From assembly GCF_018853465.1 (NCBI RefSeq), contig NZ_JABBOU010000009.1, positions 9,525 through 73,524 of the forward strand: a DNA stretch of 64,000 bases. Direction: 5' to 3'. This stretch comes from Acidithiobacillus montserratensis (lineage in GTDB: Bacteria > Pseudomonadota > Gammaproteobacteria > Acidithiobacillales > Acidithiobacillaceae). Under the pieces are notes generated by a model. It saw only the letters and a list, made by a program, of their open reading frames with translations. It searched no databases and was not told the DNA's origin. Of the stretch, positions 60,442-64,000 are shown piece after piece. The first letter of the stretch is position 1; each line of letters begins with the position of its first letter. The position numbers were made by a program, and so were the translations under genes.

Positions 60442-60819
60442 CTAGCGAGGCGTACAGGTGTAACCTGCAGGGCAAGCTGGAGGTTGCTGGTATTGTGGAG
60501 CTGTAGGGTTACAAACATATCCGGCCGGACAAGGGACATTACCCGGAGGAGGCGCATAATAACCCTGCTGCGGCGCTGGCGCTTGTTGTTCCTGACTTTT
60601 GGACAAACCATAACCTGCCAGACCACCCAGACCGGCACCAATGGCCGCACCCGCCAGAGGTGAGCCGGTCTGGTTGCCGATGACGGCACCGGCCACCGCA
60701 CCGAGCAATGAACCGCCCGCTGTGTTGGCGGTGGTGCCATTGCTGGCATAAGGATTATTTGCGCAACCCGCGAGCATCAGGGGGAGGGCCGCAGCCATCA
60801 ACCACTTTGCATTTTTCAT
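60442..60819 (-). CDS. glycine-zipper outer-membrane lipoprotein
   Basis: A 125-residue lipoprotein: lipobox LAGC, a Gly-zipper segment (GGSLLGAVAGAVIGNQ, then GAAIGAGLGGLAGYGL) as in SlyB/YMGG families, and a Pro/Gln/Tyr-rich tail with two CPAGYxC repeats. The zipper inserts in a membrane; the tail may be disulfide-linked. The start at 60819 follows GAGGAG by ten bases. Confidence 0.78.
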   Translation of the reverse strand: MKNAKWLMAAALPLMLAGCANNPYASNGTTANTAGGSLLGAVAGAVIGNQTGSPLAGAAIGAGLGGLAGYGLSKSQEQQAPAPQQGYYAPPPGNVPCPAGYVCNPTAPQYQQPPACPAGYTCTPR

Positions 60820-60938
60820 CTTTTCCAGCTCCTCTATGAGTAAATCCATCATAACGTGCTTTGTTATTATGGTGCAAAGCTTCCAGAACGCGCCACTGTA
60901 GTTAACTGGCTACAGGCATTATATTCTGGTTTTTCGGC

Positions 60939-60944
60939 TATAAT
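60939..60944 (+). promoter_or_regulatory. -10 box upstream of the DUF3568 lipoprotein
   Basis: TATAAT lies 51 bases before the ATG at 60996 in an AT-rich divergent region. No good -35 is found at the proper distance. Confidence 0.35.
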
Positions 60945-60995
60945 GGCGCTATAAGATTCATTAAAGCGTCTTTATGGTTGTTTCGGAGGAAGTTT

Positions 60996-61382
60996 ATGTC
61001 TTTTTCGTCACGCATTACTGCAGTATCCCTGGTTTTGGCCCTGGGGCTCAGTGGTTGTACGGCCAGTTGGGCGCCGCAAGTCAATCCTGTACCTTATTAT
61101 ACCTACTACCCGGCTTCTCTGGCGGTCGTCACCGCTGCTGCAGAAAAGGCTTTACCCCAGGCGGGCATGCATTTTACTGGTGCCAAGCAGATCAGTCCGA
61201 CGACGGTGGAAGTGCATGGCTATGATGCAGAGGGAAATGCTGTCCTGATCAATCTGACCTCCAAGGGCGCTGCCGTGACCAAATTTTCAGCGCGCATTGG
61301 TCTATATGGACATCTACAGGAAGTGCAGCAAATTGAGCACTGGATGGGTCGTTATGTCGGTCAGGCAATTAGCCAGCCCTGA
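60996..61382 (+). CDS. DUF3568-like lipoprotein
   Basis: A 128-residue lipoprotein with lipobox LSGC. The mature part (ASLAVVTAAAEKALPQAG, a short linker, TVEVHGYDAEGNAVLINL, FSARIGLYGH) follows the alpha-beta pattern of DUF3568, in which the IRVG-like strand reads ARIG here. ATG at 60996 has GGAGGAAG five bases upstream. Divergent from the Gly-zipper lipoprotein. Function unknown. Confidence 0.72.
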   Translation: MSFSSRITAVSLVLALGLSGCTASWAPQVNPVPYYTYYPASLAVVTAAAEKALPQAGMHFTGAKQISPTTVEVHGYDAEGNAVLINLTSKGAAVTKFSARIGLYGHLQEVQQIEHWMGRYVGQAISQP

Positions 61383-61540
61383 TATTGTCATTCTGCACGG
61401 CATGGATAGCCCTGGATTTTAGATTGTAATATTACGGATAAATCGGATAAATCATGGAGATGCACAATAATGGTGAATATGCCATCGTTTGCAGATAGTT
61501 CATGTTTCTGCGAACAAAAATTAAAAGGAACCATTGGTTT

Positions 61541-62098
61541 ATGAGTGCTGCTCCCGTCGAGAAAAAGGTCATCATTGCCGGGCATGTTGGTTCAGGCAAA
61601 ACGACGGCCCTCCATTCTATTTTTGGCGATGACATGCTGAGTACCGATGCCAAGTACTCCGATGCTCTGGCATCTGAAAAGAAAAAAACGACAACTGTGG
61701 CCATGGATTATGGCGCCATTACCTGTCCAAAGACTGATTATCGCTTACATTTATATGCGATTCCCGGTCAGGAACGGTTCCAGTTCATGTGGGAGATTCT
61801 CGGCAAAAATACGGATGGGCTGGTGGTCCTGGTAGATGCTAAGCGTCCTAACCCCATTGCAGCCATTCATTTGTATCTGGACAAGATTTTACCGTTTCTA
61901 AATCGGGCTGTGGTCGTTGTGGCACTGAACAAATTGTCGCTGGAAGAACGGGAGGTGCTCAAACTGCCCCCTTATTTGCGACATGGTGATCTGCGTTTGC
62001 GTCTGACGACGACAGATGCGCAAAATCCGGAAGAGGTTTTCGCGTTGTTACGGCTGTTACTCGATGAGATGATCCCGTCCGGACAAACAGAAGGCTAA
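61541..62098 (+). CDS. Ras-like small GTPase (MglA/Rup family-like)
   Basis: A 185-residue cytoplasmic GTPase. P-loop GHVGSGKTT at 14-22; a switch I block TTTVAMDYG; switch II PGQERFQFMWE, with IPGQ instead of DxxGQ; and NKLS where NKxD is usual. This is the pattern of bacterial Ras-superfamily GTPases that often work with roadblock proteins, but no roadblock gene adjoins. Its stop overlaps the stop of the convergent GGDEF-EAL gene by four bases. ATG at 61541 follows AAAGGAA. Polarity or motility control is a possibility only. Confidence 0.82.
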   Translation: MSAAPVEKKVIIAGHVGSGKTTALHSIFGDDMLSTDAKYSDALASEKKKTTTVAMDYGAITCPKTDYRLHLYAIPGQERFQFMWEILGKNTDGLVVLVDAKRPNPIAAIHLYLDKILPFLNRAVVVVALNKLSLEEREVLKLPPYLRHGDLRLRLTTTDAQNPEEVFALLRLLLDEMIPSGQTEG

Positions 62099-63885
62099 GA
62101 AGCGGAATTTTGTCTTAGGAATTCGGTGAGTTCTCCCGCTGGCATGGGTTTGGCCAAGTGATATCCCTGAGCACGATCTGCGCCGGCCTGTTTTACTAAA
62201 CATTTGGTATTTTCGTCTTCGATTCCTTCTGCTGTTACAGAAACGCCCAGGGCATGGGCCATCTGCACCATGGCTAAAACCATATTTTGATGCCGTGGAC
62301 TTTGCGGCAGGGGAATGACGAAGCTATGATCGATTTTGATCTGGTTGCAGCCCAATTCCAGCAAATACTGCAGGGCCGCTGGTCCCGTACCAAAATCATC
62401 GAGGGCAAAACGTACCCCCAGACTCTGACAATCACTGATCAGGCGTGCGGTTTTGCGCAGATCCCGCAAGGCGATTCTTTCCACAAGTTCCAGGCATATC
62501 TGATCAGCAGATAGCGCCGGACAGTGATTCAAGTTCTCGCGTAATTCCTCGCAAAGTCGATGATTTTCAATTTGTCGGGCAGACAGATTGATCTGAATAT
62601 CCAGGGGAAAGCCCGCTTCTGTCCAAGTATTCGCCTGCTGGCAGGCAGCTTGAATGACCCATGTACCGATGCGCTGCATGGCCGGAGATTTTTCGGCGAT
62701 GTCCATGAAGCTGGCAGGCAGTAACAGTCCTCTTTCGGGATGCTGCCAGCGAATCAGGGCTTCCACAGCAACACATTGCTCGGTCTGTAAGTCTATAATG
62801 GGTTGCCAGTAGAGGATGAATTCCTTCTGTTTCAGGGCGCGCTCCAGCTCTCCGCGCAGGCGTTGCGCGGCAAGGCGGCGTTCATCGTCGGCGTGATCGT
62901 AGTAAACCCAGCGGTTACCGCCCAGGTTCTTGGCACGATAAACGGCCTGATCGGCATGATGAATCAGCTCCAAAACATCGACATCGTCGTGGGGATAGGT
63001 GGTGACTCCCGCGCTGGCAGTGACCTGGATTTGTTGCTGATCTATTCCCATGCGGATATTCAGGGCAATCAATACCCGGTGGAGAATATCCTCCAGATCC
63101 CGACGGCTGTGCAGATTTTCCAGGAGCAGAATGAATTCGTCGCCGGCCAGGCGGACAATGGTATCACTGGCGCGCAGAACATCGTGGAGCCGCGTCACGA
63201 TTTCACGCAACAGTCGATCTCCGGCCTGGTGCCCCAGGCTGTCATTCACTTCCTTGAAGCCGTCAATATCCAGAAGAACCAGAGCCAGGGTGCGTTGATC
63301 GCGTTGCGCTCGCGCACAGGCAGTCTGCAGTCTTTCTTCGAGTTGGTAACGGTTGGGAACCCCCGTCAGGGCATCCCGGGTGGCGATATGCTCCAGATGA
63401 ATCTCCATGCCCATGCGATACCAGGCGGCCCCGAGCATGTCCCCCAGCAGCTGGGCAAACTGCAGTTGCTCCTCGCTGACTTCGGGAGGCTGTGAGGCAA
63501 ACCAGGAAATGGCAAGAATGCCATTGATGCCATCAGGACCATGGACGGGAATCACCAGACTGGCTTTGAGCCCGGTGGCGATATATTCCGGCATTGCCGA
63601 GGCGTCAGCCGGATAATCAGGTACATAGACGGCCCGATCCCGCCGAAGTGCCTGCCCGCTGATGCCCTGATCATCGGGAAAAACGTGGCTGGCCAATTCT
63701 GCGTAGGCGGTGGGAAGACCATGGAAGAACAGATAACGCAGGGTACTTCCCTCACGCACTATGAAGGCGGCTCCTTCGGCCTGCAATTGTTCAGCTGCCA
63801 ACGCCGCGCATTCCTCAAAAAAGATATGGAAGTCATAGGTTCGCGTCAGATTTTGCAGACGTCCGAGAATGGCTGGCAGGTTCAT
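62095..63885 (-). CDS. GAF-GGDEF-EAL cyclic-di-GMP protein
   Basis: A 596-residue protein: GAF domain (5-150), GGDEF domain (165-330) with motif LAGDEF (first Gly is Ala) and an RASD inhibitory site, and EAL domain (345-590) with EAL, NLSARQ, ELVE, DDFGTG, IKID, AEGIE and AQGYH all intact. So phosphodiesterase activity is likely; the AGDEF variant may still be active or only bind GTP. No membrane segment, so it is a cytoplasmic sensor. Confidence 0.92.
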   Translation of the reverse strand: MNLPAILGRLQNLTRTYDFHIFFEECAALAAEQLQAEGAAFIVREGSTLRYLFFHGLPTAYAELASHVFPDDQGISGQALRRDRAVYVPDYPADASAMPEYIATGLKASLVIPVHGPDGINGILAISWFASQPPEVSEEQLQFAQLLGDMLGAAWYRMGMEIHLEHIATRDALTGVPNRYQLEERLQTACARAQRDQRTLALVLLDIDGFKEVNDSLGHQAGDRLLREIVTRLHDVLRASDTIVRLAGDEFILLLENLHSRRDLEDILHRVLIALNIRMGIDQQQIQVTASAGVTTYPHDDVDVLELIHHADQAVYRAKNLGGNRWVYYDHADDERRLAAQRLRGELERALKQKEFILYWQPIIDLQTEQCVAVEALIRWQHPERGLLLPASFMDIAEKSPAMQRIGTWVIQAACQQANTWTEAGFPLDIQINLSARQIENHRLCEELRENLNHCPALSADQICLELVERIALRDLRKTARLISDCQSLGVRFALDDFGTGPAALQYLLELGCNQIKIDHSFVIPLPQSPRHQNMVLAMVQMAHALGVSVTAEGIEDENTKCLVKQAGADRAQGYHLAKPMPAGELTEFLRQNSAS

Positions 63886-63975
63886 CGTGGCCTTGTGTCC
63901 TTCTTGAGAAGAATGTTCCTTAACGCGTTCGCGAAGTACCCGCTAAGTAATTAGTCATTTTTCGAAATCTTGCAT

Positions 63976-63998
63976 AAAAAACGGCGGTTTCCCGCCGT
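63976..63998 (-). terminator. intrinsic terminator of a gene beyond the right edge
   Basis: On the minus strand ACGGCGG and CCGCCGT (63981-63998) form a 7-bp stem with a 4-base loop, followed by six T. It must end a minus-strand transcript entering from outside the window. Confidence 0.75.
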
Positions 63999-64000
63999 AT

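Overview
The window is a chromosomal piece of a Gram-negative, probably chemolithoautotrophic acidophile; the gene repertoire and style (Hyf-like complexes, cytochrome bd, sulfite-type TDT exporter, repeated cell-envelope genes) suggest an Acidithiobacillus-like organism. That placement is inference from gene content, because no rRNA or other taxonomic marker lies in the window. No rRNA, tRNA, CRISPR array or intact insertion sequence was seen. Genes are dense, often overlap by 1, 4 or 11 bases, and most starts have a clear Shine-Dalgarno (SD) sequence.

Layout. 1-4.8 kb (minus strand): a bufferin pair (DUF692 enzyme BufB, cut by the left edge, and its Cys-rich substrate BufA), a small exported protein, an Slp-type lipoprotein, a small membrane protein, a TMEM175-type channel and cyclopropane fatty acid synthase. 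4.9-21.6 kb (minus strand): two consecutive paralogous operons with the gene order hyfC-hyfE-hyfF-hyfG-hyfI-hyfB. They look like group 4 membrane-bound hydrogenases, but both catalytic large subunits lack the cysteines that bind Ni-Fe, so they are hydrogenase-related (Ehr-type) complexes and not hydrogenases. Each operon begins with a good sigma70-type promoter followed immediately by a fluoride (crcB) riboswitch. The upstream operon (B) ends with crcB, a DUF190 gene and a zinc-ribbon/HEAT gene; the downstream operon (A) starts with an unknown membrane-associated protein. This is the most striking system in the window: a probable fluoride-induced regulon made of a fluoride channel plus two proton-pump-like complexes of unknown reaction.

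21.6-30.3 kb: a serine-hydrolase fold protein without its catalytic residues, an exported Ntn amidase, two membrane glycosyltransferases, and cydAB with a textbook terminator and a strong intercistronic hairpin. 30.6-43.6 kb (mostly plus): a 1396-residue MASE1-GGDEF-EAL protein, pgi, a D,D-carboxypeptidase homologue with all three catalytic motifs lost, a PBP1A-type synthase, a DUF3617 protein, a 181-bp foldback repeat, and a LysR regulator divergent from a TDT exporter. 43.6-48.5 kb is an accessory, partly decayed stretch: a porin remnant, small exported proteins, an MFS transporter, an MFS pseudogene, and an orphan molybdate/tungstate-type binding protein whose promoter carries a ModE-like palindrome.

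48.7-64 kb: envelope functions dominate (tolB, an active D,D-carboxypeptidase, a DegP/Q-type protease, PBP2, an RlpA-like lipoprotein, a PBP3-like transpeptidase), with a Kch-type potassium channel, small lipoproteins, a Ras-like small GTPase and a GAF-GGDEF-EAL protein at the right edge. Several peptidoglycan-related proteins in this window carry altered catalytic motifs, which is a second theme worth testing.
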